DNA of 64,000 bases from Pseudanabaena galeata CCNP1313 (GTDB lineage: Bacteria; Cyanobacteriota; Cyanobacteriia; Pseudanabaenales; Pseudanabaenaceae): positions 1,054,001 through 1,118,000 of the forward strand of contig NZ_CP112874.1 in NCBI RefSeq assembly GCF_029910235.1. The letters are read 5' to 3'. A program made the position numbers and the translations under genes. The notes under the pieces were generated by a model. It ran no database searches. It saw nothing but the letters and a program-made list of their open reading frames with translations, and had not been told where the DNA came from. This document shows, piece by piece, positions 32,620-42,004 of this stretch (the stretch's first letter is position 1; each line of letters opens with the position of its first letter).

Positions 32620-34374
32620 TCACTTGATAGCAGTTTCAAGTTTGTGCTGATTCCAGAGCTTCTGATAAAGTTGAGACTCAGCCAGTAACTCGGCGTGAGT
32701 ACCTACTTGGACAATTTTACCTGCATCCATAAGCATAATGCGATCGCAGGTTGAAGCAGCCGATAGATTATGTGTAATAAATAACACGGTCTTATTGGCA
32801 GGAAAATTTCCTAAAATCCCTGTGGCAGTCTGATTATCTACACTAGAAAGCGCATCATCTAATACCAAAATTGGGGTATCGACTAGCAAAGCTCTAGCTA
32901 AGGCTGTACGTTGTCTCTGCCCCCCAGACAATGTAATGCCACGCTCCCCAACAAGGGTGTCATATTGCTTCGGAAACTTGAGAATCTCTTGTTCGATACG
33001 CGCCTGATTGGCAAAGTTCTCAACTTCATGGTCGAAAGCTTGGGGTTTGCCATAGCGAATGTTGTCGCGCATCGTTGCGCTGAATAGGAAACTATCCTGC
33101 GGCACGAAAGATATAATTGCGCGGAGATCCTCAATCCGCATTTTTGTAATATCAATACCATCAATAAAAATTTGATTGGATGGAACTTCTACTAAACGCA
33201 TCAAAGCACTAGCAAGAGTGGACTTCCCTGAGCCTATAGTCCCCAAAATAGCAATAGTTTCACTGGGATAAATTGTGAAGTTGACATTATTGAGCGCAGG
33301 TTGGCTAGCACCAGCATAGATGAAAGTGAGATCGTGAGCTTCAATTTTTCCTGTAACTTTCTCTTTATTAAGGGCGATCGCATCTGATTGATCCGTGATC
33401 GCTGGTGGCATATCGAGAATACCTTGAATGCGCCCAATACTTACTAATCCACGCTGATAAGTCACCATCACAAAGCCCAAAATTGCCGTTGGGAAAATTA
33501 GTCTTTCCACATAAATGATCAGGGTCAGTAAATCACCTATTTTGAAAGTTGTATTTACTGGGTTTGCTAACTTTTCGCCTCCAAACCAAATCAATACCAA
33601 GAAGCTAATGCTGGCAATTCCACCCAGTAATGGAAATAAAATATTCCGACTGCGTGCCATTCTCAGATTTGCATCTAGTAGGCGATCGTTTAATTTCCCA
33701 AAAGCTCCCCGTTCATTCTCCTCCTGAGCATAGGTTTTGATCAAAGCCATGCCATTGAGATCTTCTTGTAAAAGCGAACTGACATTTGATAGTTCTTCTT
33801 GCACTTCTAATTGTTCATCACGCAACTGACCGCTAAATCTCTGCACGATCACCAACATGATCGGATAAACAGAAACTGATAGCAAAGTCAGCATCGGATC
33901 GATCGCAATCATCGCTGGCAAGGTCAGACTATATACAAATACTGAATTGATGATGCTAAGTAGGGCAAATCCCATTAGGCGGCGAATATTTTCCACATCG
34001 CTTGTGACAATGCTGATTGTCTCGCCTGCGGAATTGTTGGCAAAATAAGTCGGTGGTAGCTTGAGTAAATGCTCAAAAATTTGTTGCTTGAGGCTGTATT
34101 CAATTTTGCGACCAATCCCAAAAATCCATACACGCGATACCATGCGGATGACCCACATCAGGGACGACAAACCAATAATCAGCCACACATAATGCATCAG
34201 GTTTTGAGAATCCATAGCCTGAATCTTACTAAGATCGTCAACTGAGACTCTGATCAGCCAAGGGATATATGTGCCGAGCATGTTTGCCAAAAGTAAGGCA
34301 ACCGTACCGATAGCTAGGTCACTCCAGAAAGGACGGAGGTAATTTGTGAGATTTTTAAATTGCGATCGCGCCAT
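32620..34374 (-). CDS. ABC exporter (fused membrane and ATPase domains)
   Basis: The 584-residue protein is a half-transporter: six membrane helices in residues 1-320, then an ATPase with Walker A LGTIGSGKSTLAS, signature LSGGQRQRTALARAL and Walker B ILVLDDALSSVD. Segments such as AFGKLNDRLLDANLRMARSR fit the MdlA/MdlB-like and lipid/drug exporter group. It would work as a dimer; no partner gene is adjacent, so a homodimer is likely. The substrate cannot be read from the sequence. Confidence 0.9.
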   Translation of the reverse strand: MARSQFKNLTNYLRPFWSDLAIGTVALLLANMLGTYIPWLIRVSVDDLSKIQAMDSQNLMHYVWLIIGLSSLMWVIRMVSRVWIFGIGRKIEYSLKQQIFEHLLKLPPTYFANNSAGETISIVTSDVENIRRLMGFALLSIINSVFVYSLTLPAMIAIDPMLTLLSVSVYPIMLVIVQRFSGQLRDEQLEVQEELSNVSSLLQEDLNGMALIKTYAQEENERGAFGKLNDRLLDANLRMARSRNILFPLLGGIASISFLVLIWFGGEKLANPVNTTFKIGDLLTLIIYVERLIFPTAILGFVMVTYQRGLVSIGRIQGILDMPPAITDQSDAIALNKEKVTGKIEAHDLTFIYAGASQPALNNVNFTIYPSETIAILGTIGSGKSTLASALMRLVEVPSNQIFIDGIDITKMRIEDLRAIISFVPQDSFLFSATMRDNIRYGKPQAFDHEVENFANQARIEQEILKFPKQYDTLVGERGITLSGGQRQRTALARALLVDTPILVLDDALSSVDNQTATGILGNFPANKTVLFITHNLSAASTCDRIMLMDAGKIVQVGTHAELLAESQLYQKLWNQHKLETAIK

Positions 34375-34483
34375 AATATATCCATATTACTTGATTTTGA
34401 CAAAAGCTTTCCTAGTAAGCCTTTGCGAAAATAAAGTATTGTTTTTCGTACTGTTGGCGGTAGTTAGTACGAAAAGTATAGCC

Positions 34484-34590
34484 ACACTTTTGTGAATTAA
34501 AAACCAGATCTAGCAAGGGTTTTCAAAACTAAAAATGGCGATGACATTTTTAGTTTTGAAATTAGTGGTGCGGCGCAAAGCACCACTAAT
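34484..34590. repeat. Partial double-hairpin element and palindrome
   Basis: The right arm ACACTTTTGTGAATT and linker AAAAACCAGATCTAGCAAGG match the element at 58238, followed by a hairpin TTCAAAACTAAAAATG/CATTTTTAGTTTTGAA. A further palindrome ATTAGTGGTGC/GCACCACTAAT follows at 34561-34590. These fill much of the 323-base gap between the exporter and chlD; 34591-34697 is the chlD leader. Confidence 0.7.
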
Positions 34591-34697
34591 TCTTTGGTGG
34601 GAAAGGAGTAGCTACTTACTAAACGCTATAATTGGCTCGAAGCTTAAAATTTCATCTCCTAAAACTTTTATATTTCTCAACCTAATAACTCGATCGC

Positions 34698-36743
34698 ATG
34701 GTATCTTCGCTGCCCCTAACCACAAACATCTCCAACACACCCATCACATTTCCTCTAGCTGCTGTGGTCGGTCAAGAAGCGATTAAAACCGCCTTACTGC
34801 TAGCAGCGATCGATCCTGCGATCGGTGGCATTGCCCTCGCAGGTAGACGCGGCACTGCCAAATCCGTCCTTGCTCGTGGGATTCATGCACTGCTGCCTCC
34901 CATCGAAGTTGCTGTTGAGTCGCTTAGTAACTGTGATCCTACTAAGCCCGACACATGGGACGATGCTCTAGTCAAGGCTATGAAGGACAAAGACAAGAGT
35001 GAAATTGTCACCAAAGTTATTCCTGCGCCATTCATCCAAATTCCGTTGGGAATTACCGAAGATCGGCTGATTGGTTCTGTGGATGTGAGTCGCTCGGTGC
35101 GCGAAGGTCAGACTGTATTTCAGCCAGGGATTTTAGCAGAAGCCCATCGTGGCGTTCTCTATATTGACGAGATTAATTTACTCGATCCTCAGATTTCTAA
35201 TTTGTTGCTTTCCGTTCTCTCCACAGGCTATAACCAAGTCGAACGCGAAGGCATCAGCTACCAACATCCTTGTCAACCTTTGCTGATAGCAACCTATAAC
35301 CCTGAAGAGGGCATTTTAGGCGAACATCTGATGGATCGGATTGCGATTAATCTTTCGGCTGATGGAGTTCTCTCCCTCGATCAACGAGTGGAAGCTGTAG
35401 ATATGGTACTGGGCTATGCCAATTCTCCTGAAGCATTTTTGAGTAGTTATGACTCGGATATTGACGATCTGCGGACACAGATTATTTTGGCGAGAGAATG
35501 GCTCACTGATGTGACCATTTCTAGGGCGCAGATTCAGTATCTCGTTGCCGAAGCAGTGCGGGGTGGAGTGCAAGGACATCGTGCTGAGTTATTTGCTTTG
35601 CGGGTAGCGAAGGCGGCGGCGGCTCTTGAAAGTCGGACTCAAGTTAATGCAGATGATTTGCGTCAAGCAGTGGAACTAGTAATCGTGCCGCGATCGCCTC
35701 TTTCGCCAGAGCAGCAACAACCCGAACAACAACAGCAGCAACAAGCCCCGCCACCGCCTCCAAATCAAGATGATGGCGAACAGGAGCAGGATGATAATCA
35801 GGAGGATCAGGAACAAGATCAAGAGCAGGAAGATGAATCTCCTGAAATTCCTGAAGAGTTTGTCTTTGATCCTGAAGGTGTAATTCTCGATCCTGAAGTT
35901 CTGTTTTTTGCTCAGTCGATGCAAAAGCAAGGGCGATCGGGTACGCGCAACGTCATCTATTCCCAAGAGCGTGGGCGTTACATCAAGCCAGTTTTGCCTC
36001 AAGGGAAAAGCGATCGCATCGCAGTAGATGCTACCCTCCGCGCCTCGGCTCCCTATCAAAAAGCGAGAAGATTGCGTCAACCCCATCGCAAAGTGATCGT
36101 TGAGGATGTGGATATCAGAGCAAAGAAGCTAGCGCGTAAGGCAGGAGCGCTGACGATTTTCTTAGTAGATGCATCTGGATCGATGGCATTAAATCGGATG
36201 CAATCAGCTAAGGGTGCGGCTTTGCGGATGTTGACCGATAGCTATCAAAACCGTGACCAAATTTCGCTAATTCCCTTCCGAGGTGAAAAAGCCGATGTGC
36301 TTTTACCGCCCACCCGTTCCATTGAGGCGGCTCGTCGTCGTCTCGATACCATGCCCTGTGGTGGTGGTTCGCCTCTAGCCCATGGATTGACTCAGGCGGT
36401 GCGGGTGGCGATGAATGCTAGACAGTCGGGCGATGTTGGCTCGGTGACGATTGTGGCGATTACGGATGGGCGCGGCAATGTACCACTGGCGCGATCGCAG
36501 GGTGAACCCATCGATCCTGAAAATAAGCCTGATATCAAAGCTGAATTAATCGATATTTGTCGTAAGATTCGGGCGTTGAATTTGGGGCTGTTGGTGATTG
36601 ATACGGAAAACAAATTCGTATCTACTGGTTTTGCCAAAGAACTCGCCGCCGCAGGTGGTGGTAAGTATTACCATTTGCCTAAGGCGACTGATCAAGCGAT
36701 CGCTAGTGTTGCGCTAAATGCGATCGCCGATCTGCGTAACTAA
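34698..36743 (+). CDS. chlD: Magnesium chelatase subunit ChlD
   Basis: The 681-residue protein has the full ChlD layout. An N-terminal AAA+ domain includes [15 protein letters not shown] (48-62). The linker at about 335-395 is very rich in Q, P, D and E. A C-terminal von Willebrand A domain has the MIDAS motif DASGSM near residue 491. With ChlI and ChlH it inserts Mg2+ into protoporphyrin IX, the first committed step of chlorophyll synthesis. It is monocistronic, ends in a terminator hairpin shared with the converging Uma2 gene, and lies in the cytosol. Confidence 0.96.
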   Translation: MVSSLPLTTNISNTPITFPLAAVVGQEAIKTALLLAAIDPAIGGIALAGRRGTAKSVLARGIHALLPPIEVAVESLSNCDPTKPDTWDDALVKAMKDKDKSEIVTKVIPAPFIQIPLGITEDRLIGSVDVSRSVREGQTVFQPGILAEAHRGVLYIDEINLLDPQISNLLLSVLSTGYNQVEREGISYQHPCQPLLIATYNPEEGILGEHLMDRIAINLSADGVLSLDQRVEAVDMVLGYANSPEAFLSSYDSDIDDLRTQIILAREWLTDVTISRAQIQYLVAEAVRGGVQGHRAELFALRVAKAAAALESRTQVNADDLRQAVELVIVPRSPLSPEQQQPEQQQQQQAPPPPPNQDDGEQEQDDNQEDQEQDQEQEDESPEIPEEFVFDPEGVILDPEVLFFAQSMQKQGRSGTRNVIYSQERGRYIKPVLPQGKSDRIAVDATLRASAPYQKARRLRQPHRKVIVEDVDIRAKKLARKAGALTIFLVDASGSMALNRMQSAKGAALRMLTDSYQNRDQISLIPFRGEKADVLLPPTRSIEAARRRLDTMPCGGGSPLAHGLTQAVRVAMNARQSGDVGSVTIVAITDGRGNVPLARSQGEPIDPENKPDIKAELIDICRKIRALNLGLLVIDTENKFVSTGFAKELAAAGGGKYYHLPKATDQAIASVALNAIADLRN

Positions 36744-36774
36744 AAAGAAAGGGTGCAAAGCACCCTTTCTTTTT
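36742..36774. terminator. Bidirectional terminator between chlD and the Uma2 gene
   Basis: AAAAAGAAAGGGTGC pairs perfectly with its complement around AAA. It overlaps both stop codons of the convergent genes and ends in T-runs on either strand. Confidence 0.8.
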
Positions 36775-37448
36775 TATGGCTCAATTCCTAATTCTCTAAG
36801 TTTTGCCGCAAGGCGATCGGCACGTTGTTTTTCTGAGTCGGCACGTTGACGCTCCTTTGCTAGCAAGTCTTGGATTTCGGCATAATTTAAGAAAGGATTA
36901 CCGTCAGCATGAAACATTTTTAAGGTTTCATCATTAATTTCAAACTGAATTCCTAATCTAGGGCTTTGCCAACCACGAACAATAACGAGAGGCGCTAGAC
37001 TGTCACCCTGTCTTAGCCACACTAATAAGCGATTAGCTTCATAGTCATAAATATAATACTCTTCCACTCCATAGCGATCATAGAACAGGAGTTTCTTATC
37101 CATTTCTTCTTGAGTATTAGAGGGAGAGAGAATCTCAAATACAACTTGTGGCGGAATATTATCTTCTACCCATTGTTTGTAAGAGCCTCGATGTCCTCTT
37201 GGTCTACTGATCGCTACCATGATATCAGGAGCAGTCGAGAGATCGTTACGACCTTGGACGGGATACCACAACAAATCGCCTGCAACAAAAATCTTCAGAT
37301 CACTATTTTGATTTTGACTAAAAAACCAGTCAAGATTTTCTTTGATTGTGACAATCCAAATGAAATGCGTTGTATTACTTGCCATGGGCTGACCATCGCT
37401 TTCAGGGTAAATAATTTCAGTTGATGGGATGGTTAGCTGCGAAACCAT
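36774..37448 (-). CDS. Uma2 family (DUF820) nuclease-fold protein
   Basis: The 224-residue protein has the Uma2/DUF820 pattern: LSTAPDIMVAISRPRG, PPQVVFEILSPSNTQEEMD and KLLFYDRYGVEEYYIYDYE, with the PD-(D/E)XK-type acidic residues D and E. The C-terminus is a charged coiled coil with LLAKERQRADSEKQRADRLA. Cyanobacteria carry dozens of these; their biological role is not established. It is convergent with chlD. The 142-base upstream gap contains a long palindrome at 37497. Confidence 0.85.
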   Translation of the reverse strand: MVSQLTIPSTEIIYPESDGQPMASNTTHFIWIVTIKENLDWFFSQNQNSDLKIFVAGDLLWYPVQGRNDLSTAPDIMVAISRPRGHRGSYKQWVEDNIPPQVVFEILSPSNTQEEMDKKLLFYDRYGVEEYYIYDYEANRLLVWLRQGDSLAPLVIVRGWQSPRLGIQFEINDETLKMFHADGNPFLNYAEIQDLLAKERQRADSEKQRADRLAAKLRELGIEP

Positions 37449-37496
37449 AGCACAACTCCATAGGAAGGTAATTAATTTGTTTTATTTTACATTACA

Positions 37497-37545
37497 CTAA
37501 CTTTGAGGATGGGCGGCGCAAAGCGCCGCCCATCCTCAAAGTTAG
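37497..37545. repeat. Perfect palindrome with GGCGGCGC core
   Basis: The 23-base arms (CTAACTTTGAGGATGGGCGG...) pair around AAA between two divergent genes, so it lies in the shared promoter region of the Uma2 gene and the TIGR02117-type gene. Confidence 0.85.
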
Positions 37546-37596
37546 CATTAACACATTATGATAATTGGAGCATAGACAATATTTTTAAAATTGCCC

Positions 37597-38274
37597 ATGA
37601 CCCGTAAGCAGAAAACTGCAATATTTCTAGGAATATTACTGGGGATTTTGATCGCGATCGCCAGTTATTTTCTCTATTGCCCTAGTCCACCTGCGGGGCT
37701 ATTTCCTCCTGCACCAAACGTAAAAACTCGCACGATTTATTTTGTCCAGCATGAATGGCATTCGGGCTTAGCATGGGCGCAACAGCGAGGAGAAAACTTT
37801 GGTGTAGAAGAATGGAAAGACTCTCCATTTGTGGAAGTGGGATGGGGCGATCGCCAGTTTTATTTTGCGGGTGATCAGTCGATTCCTTCGATGCTGAGGG
37901 CTGTTTTTATTCCATCGGATAGCGTGATGCATGTGACAAGCTTTGCAGAAGCACCTGAGAAATTTTTTAAATTTCCTATTTTGCCGATAGAGCTATCAGA
38001 GGCGGGATTTCAAAATTTATTTGCTCATGTGAAGCAGACCTTTGCAGTTAATGAAAAAGGTGATCGCTCAGCAGCGATCGGGAAAGGTCAATATGGAGTG
38101 AGTAGTTTCTATGCGGCTGTGCCGAGATATTTCTCGGCTTTTAATTGCAATACATGGGCTGCTGAGGCTTTACGCAATGCAGGAGTTTCCGTTTGTCCTA
38201 ATCGGGCAATTTTAGCGAAAAATCTTGGTGAGCAAATCAAATCTTTACAAAACACAAGTAAGGGCAATTCATGA
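37597..38274 (+). CDS. TIGR02117/DUF2459 family membrane-anchored protein
   Basis: The 225-residue protein has an N-terminal membrane segment (AIFLGILLGILIAIASYFLY) and a periplasmic-looking domain with VQHEWHSGLAW, VEVGWGDRQFYF and FNCNTWAAEALRNAG, which match the uncharacterised TIGR02117 family. Conserved His and Cys residues hint at a papain-like (NlpC/P60-related) fold, but this is inference. ATG 37597 is preferred over the TTG at 37591. A palindrome at 38308 follows. Confidence 0.75.
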   Translation: MTRKQKTAIFLGILLGILIAIASYFLYCPSPPAGLFPPAPNVKTRTIYFVQHEWHSGLAWAQQRGENFGVEEWKDSPFVEVGWGDRQFYFAGDQSIPSMLRAVFIPSDSVMHVTSFAEAPEKFFKFPILPIELSEAGFQNLFAHVKQTFAVNEKGDRSAAIGKGQYGVSSFYAAVPRYFSAFNCNTWAAEALRNAGVSVCPNRAILAKNLGEQIKSLQNTSKGNS

Positions 38275-38307
38275 ATTGCCTTTAAGTCTTTAAAATAAGA
38301 ACCCGAT

Positions 38308-38340
38308 TTTTGATGGCGCGGCAAAGCCGCGCCATCAAAA
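38308..38340. repeat. Palindrome after the TIGR02117-type gene
   Basis: TTTTGATGGCGCGGC pairs with its complement around AAA. The arm is nearly the same as that at 57351-57403, one of the few arms used twice. Confidence 0.8.
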
Positions 38341-38356
38341 TTAAATTGCAGAACCC

Positions 38357-39628
38357 TTACGTAAATTCTTTTAAAGCCGATCGCAAGATTTCCGCAGTTT
38401 CATAGTTCTGTTGTTGCTCGTGGAGTTGGATTGCTCTGGTGAAGGAGGCGATCGCTTCTGGGAAATAGCCTACTTTCATCAGTACTACACCTAAATTCTG
38501 ATATGCATCGGCATAATTAGGCTCAAGGGAAATTGCTCTTTGATAGGCAGCGATCGCATCGGTAAAACGTCCTGATGTTTTGAGCGCAATTCCGTAATTA
38601 AAATGTCCTTGGGCAAAATTGGGAGCGATTTGAGTTGCCTTTTCAAAATAGGCGATCGCTTCTTTTTGTTGATGTTCTTGATAGATATTGCCTAGATTGA
38701 GATAAGCCGAAAGCTTCACAAGATTGGGAACATCTAGCGCGATCACTTGTTCATAGGCGCTCTTGGCTGGTTCCCAATCTCCATTTTGTTGATAGGCAAG
38801 TCCCAAATGGTAATAGAGTTCACAACGAATTAACTTTTGTTGTTCTGGTTCATCAATTAACGTTAGTCCTTTTTGTAACAGTTCAATTCCTAAATTGCGA
38901 TCGCTGTTTTGATTGCTACTGATGTACAAAGCGCCCAGTTTATTGAGCATATAACTATCATCAGGAAAGGCTGCTAAATGCTTGTGCATTAATTGTTTGG
39001 CAAATTCGAGCTTATGCTTTAGTAGGATTTCGCTATCCGTATAGCCATAATGCAGTAAAACTGGAACTTCTATATTTAGGACTTGCCAATGGGTTTCTTG
39101 AGTTTGTAAAGATACCACTGATTGATCGATGGATTCATGATAGAGTCCTGTAAAAGTAATCGCAGGATGATTGCGAAATAGTCGTAATACTAAGGAATAG
39201 GGGGATTGCTTTGCCTCTATTTCCGAGCGCAAAAGATTGACGGCTAAACAATCATCTCGCTGCATCACCTCTTGCAAAATAGCGATCGCACTTTGCTCCA
39301 AAACTTCATCGGCATCAATTACTAAAATCCATTTGCCCTTAGCCTGTGCGATCGCATAATTCCGCGCCTGTGAGAAATCATCACACCACTCAAAATGAAA
39401 TACTCGTGCCTGATATTTTTTGGCAATGGCTACGGTGCGATCGCTCGATCCTGTATCGACAACAATAATTTCATCAACAAGTGCCTTTAGACTCTCCAAG
39501 CATTTTGGTAAGCGCTGCTCCTCATTTTTGACAATTAGGCAAGCGCTTAACTCGATGGATATTGGCGATCGGGCAAATCCTTTCTTGGCAGATTTAGCTA
39601 CAGGTTTAGATGTTTGGGTGCGGGACAT
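38357..39628 (-). CDS. Family 2 glycosyltransferase with C-terminal TPRs
   Basis: The 423-residue protein starts with a GT-A glycosyltransferase domain: LSACLIVKNEEQRLPKCLES, VDEIIVVDTGSSDRTVAIA and KWILVIDADEVLE, where DAD is the metal/nucleotide site. Residues from about 225 onward are TPRs (for example YHLGLAYQQNGDWEPAKSAY and NYADAYQNLGVVLMKVGYFP). This fusion is common in cyanobacteria, with unknown acceptor. It is divergent from the ABC-2 permease. There is no signal peptide, so the enzyme is probably cytosolic. Confidence 0.88.
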   Translation of the reverse strand: MSRTQTSKPVAKSAKKGFARSPISIELSACLIVKNEEQRLPKCLESLKALVDEIIVVDTGSSDRTVAIAKKYQARVFHFEWCDDFSQARNYAIAQAKGKWILVIDADEVLEQSAIAILQEVMQRDDCLAVNLLRSEIEAKQSPYSLVLRLFRNHPAITFTGLYHESIDQSVVSLQTQETHWQVLNIEVPVLLHYGYTDSEILLKHKLEFAKQLMHKHLAAFPDDSYMLNKLGALYISSNQNSDRNLGIELLQKGLTLIDEPEQQKLIRCELYYHLGLAYQQNGDWEPAKSAYEQVIALDVPNLVKLSAYLNLGNIYQEHQQKEAIAYFEKATQIAPNFAQGHFNYGIALKTSGRFTDAIAAYQRAISLEPNYADAYQNLGVVLMKVGYFPEAIASFTRAIQLHEQQQNYETAEILRSALKEFT

Positions 39629-39657
39629 GGCGTACAGTTTATTGAGGCTTTAAGTAG

Positions 39658-39796
39658 TAAGTAGGTCATCAAAAGAAATCTGTAAATATCCAGATCCCCG
39701 ACTTTTTTTGTGGATTTGTAAATTATCTTTGCTTGCTTAGAAAAAGTCGGGGATCTTAATCCGTGCTTTTTAAGTTTTCTTATGCCTAGTTACTTA
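39658..39796. repeat. TAAGTAG-ended element, copy 3
   Basis: Starts TAAGTAGGTCATCAAAAGAA and ends ATGCCTAGTTACTTA, with the AGATCCCCGACTTTTT stem inside. Ends and loop are both oriented as in copy 1. It lies in the 307-base gap between two divergent genes; the rest of the gap has a short CAGCGCAAAGCGCTG palindrome at 39857-39871. Confidence 0.8.
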
Positions 39797-39935
39797 CAGA
39801 AATATTTTTAAAAGTGACACGAAACGCCGATGATCAAAAATATCTCTGGGTTTTAATTCAGCGCAAAGCGCTGTAGGAATTTTTGAGTTGTAGTATTACG
39901 GGTTAGGATATTTATCTTAACAGTTGAACTGACCT

Positions 39936-40730
39936 ATGCAGCTTAGATATATATTGCGCGTTACGACGACTTTATTTGCCACCTACTACGCCTATATGCT
40001 CGAATATCGGGCTGAACTTTTCATCTGGTTATTATCCAATTCTTTACCATTTATTTTAATGGGAGCATGGCTAAAGGCATCAGAAACTGGAAGCTTTGGC
40101 TTCACAGCTTTAGAGTTTATTCGTTACTTCTTAGCCGTGTTTGTAGTACGTCAATTCAATATTGTTTGGGTGATTTGGGACTTTGAGAGGGAACTGCTTT
40201 CAGGACAGCTTTCCCATCGTTTATTACAACCAATCGACCCATTTTGGCATCACTTGATGAATCACATCGCAGAACGTTTTGCCAGACTGCCGATGCTAGT
40301 AGTGCTGATTGCTCTATTTTTTGTGCTCTATCCACAATCTTTTTGGATTCCTTCATGGACAACAGGATTACTCGCCATATTTATTGTCACGATCGCCTTC
40401 CTGTTGAGATTCCTGATCCAATATACCTTTGGACTTTTATCATTTTGGACTGAGCGTGCGAGTGCGATCGAGCAACTCTGGTTTTTAGCCTATATATTTC
40501 TATCAGGCATTATTGCGCCTTTGGATGTATTTCCACTGCTTATGCGCGATATTGTGATGTGGACTCCCTTCCCTTATATGGTGTATTTTCCTGCGGCGCT
40601 TTTGGTGGGAAAGGCGATCGCTGTTTGGCAAGGAATTGGGGTAATGGCAGGATGGATGGTCATCTTTTTTGTAGTCAATCGTTGGCTATGGCGTAAGGGA
40701 ATCCAGCAATATTCTGGTATGGGAGCTTAG
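39936..40730 (+). CDS. ABC-2 type permease
   Basis: The 264-residue protein has about six membrane helices and resembles the ABC-2/DUF990 permeases: YYAYMLEYRAELFIWLLSN at the start, WDFERELLSGQLSHRLLQP, and SGIIAPLDVFPLLMRDIVMW in the second half. These work with a separate ATPase in export of unknown substrates; that gene is not adjacent. Cyanobacterial genomes often have two such permeases and one ATPase scattered. The gene stands alone and is followed by a palindrome. Confidence 0.82.
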   Translation: MQLRYILRVTTTLFATYYAYMLEYRAELFIWLLSNSLPFILMGAWLKASETGSFGFTALEFIRYFLAVFVVRQFNIVWVIWDFERELLSGQLSHRLLQPIDPFWHHLMNHIAERFARLPMLVVLIALFFVLYPQSFWIPSWTTGLLAIFIVTIAFLLRFLIQYTFGLLSFWTERASAIEQLWFLAYIFLSGIIAPLDVFPLLMRDIVMWTPFPYMVYFPAALLVGKAIAVWQGIGVMAGWMVIFFVVNRWLWRKGIQQYSGMGA

Positions 40731-40790
40731 TCTCAAAACCTTAGTCTCAAAACCTTAGTATAGCTATAGCTACCTGTATCAGGACAAGTC

Positions 40791-40845
40791 AAAACCCAAA
40801 TAATGTGAGGCGGCGCGAAGCGCCGCCTCACATTATTTGGGTTTT
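40791..40845. repeat. Perfect palindrome with GGCGGCGC core
   Basis: The 26-base arms (AAAACCCAAATAATGTGAGG...) pair around GAA. The left flank AGGACAAGTC and right flank ATGTCCTA match those around 21764, indicating one element family with fixed ends and variable arms. Confidence 0.85.
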
Positions 40846-40886
40846 ATGTCCTAATTAGACCGTTATCTCATCTTGGAGTTTTAGGG

Positions 40887-41489
40887 CTATAAAACACCCT
40901 TTGAGCTAGGAATCATACTGGCGCGACGCGGATCGACTTCTACTGCCATGCGTAAAGCACGAGCAAAAGCCTTGAAAGCAGCCTCGATAATGTGATGGGA
41001 ATTGCCGCTTTCTAAGGGGCGCACATGCAGTGTCATTTGCGCGTGATTAACCACAGCTTGAAAAAACTCACGGATTAGTTCTGTGTCATAGGTTCCCACT
41101 CGTTGATTGGGAATCACTAAGCCATATACCAAATAGGGGCGACCCGAAAAGTCGAGGGCTACCTGTACCAAAGATTCATCTAGTGGCGCAACAAAATGCC
41201 CAAATCTCGCAATCCCCTTGCGATCGCCTAATGCTTGCCCCAGAGCTTGCCCTAACACAATCCCCACATCCTCATTGGTGTGATGATCATCAATGTGTAA
41301 ATCACCTGTTGCTTGCACATCCAAATCAATCAATCCGTGGGAACAAATTTGATGCAGCATGTGATCGAGAAAGGGAATACCAGTATTGATATTGCCTTGA
41401 CCAGTGCCATCAAGATTTAACGCCACAGTGACATCGGTTTCGCCAGTTTTGCGGTGGACTTTGGCAATGCGAGGAGTATCGTAGGACAT
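40887..41489 (-). CDS. hisB: Imidazoleglycerol-phosphate dehydratase
   Basis: The 200-residue protein matches HisB over its length: [16 protein letters not shown] at the start, [39 protein letters not shown], and [20 protein letters not shown]. The two HHT/HH clusters bind manganese. The enzyme dehydrates imidazole glycerol phosphate in histidine synthesis. It is monofunctional, as usual in cyanobacteria, and not linked to other his genes here. Confidence 0.96.
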   Translation of the reverse strand: MSYDTPRIAKVHRKTGETDVTVALNLDGTGQGNINTGIPFLDHMLHQICSHGLIDLDVQATGDLHIDDHHTNEDVGIVLGQALGQALGDRKGIARFGHFVAPLDESLVQVALDFSGRPYLVYGLVIPNQRVGTYDTELIREFFQAVVNHAQMTLHVRPLESGNSHHIIEAAFKAFARALRMAVEVDPRRASMIPSSKGVL

Positions 41490-41557
41490 AGCTCAGCAGG
41501 ATTAAAAAAATTTAAGTGAAATAAAGTTTCAAGCTTTACTTTAACCTTAAATCGAGC

Positions 41558-42001
41558 TTAAGTTCTTGGCTGCACTGCAAGAAAGATTTTGAGCTTAAGC
41601 GATTCGCTATAATCATCTTCATAGATTAATGATTTAACGATCTCTTCCAATAGATTTTTACTGATTAATCCTTCTGCTACCCAAACAGCAATATTTTCCA
41701 TTTCCAATACAAATTTTTTCACAACATAGTCGTAGCCATTGATTTTTAAAAAATAGCATCCTAGTTCAATGCTTGAGCGTTTATTCCCATCCATAAAAGC
41801 ATGGGATTTATTTACAGAAAATACCAAGTGAGTCAACTTATCTTCAAGTTCTGGATAGTAATCATCATTTTGAATATGTGCAAGTGGAGCTTCTAGTAAG
41901 CCCAAGTTATTTATCCCAGCAAGCCCTCCCGAATTATTAATGATCCAATCATGCAATACAACAGCGTAATGAATATCAAAATAAAAAAATTTCTTACTCA
42001 T
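41558..42001 (-). CDS. Doc-like (Fic-fold) toxin
   Basis: The 147-residue protein has the Doc layout: GGLAGINNLGLLEAPLAHIQ near the start and HAFMDGNKRS (67-76), which fits the Fic/Doc motif HxFxDGNKR. Phage P1 Doc phosphorylates elongation factor Tu; most related Fic proteins AMPylate targets. It lies three bases after a large HTH protein gene in the same direction, so the two are co-translated. A standard small Phd antitoxin is absent. Activity and target are inferred from the family only. Confidence 0.85.
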   Translation of the reverse strand: MSKKFFYFDIHYAVVLHDWIINNSGGLAGINNLGLLEAPLAHIQNDDYYPELEDKLTHLVFSVNKSHAFMDGNKRSSIELGCYFLKINGYDYVVKKFVLEMENIAVWVAEGLISKNLLEEIVKSLIYEDDYSESLKLKIFLAVQPRT

Positions 42002-42004
42002 TGA

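Noticed and set aside
35676-36086. 136-codon open frame opposite chlD
   Set aside because: It is a shadow of the Q/D/E-rich linker of ChlD and reads as poly-leucine/isoleucine.
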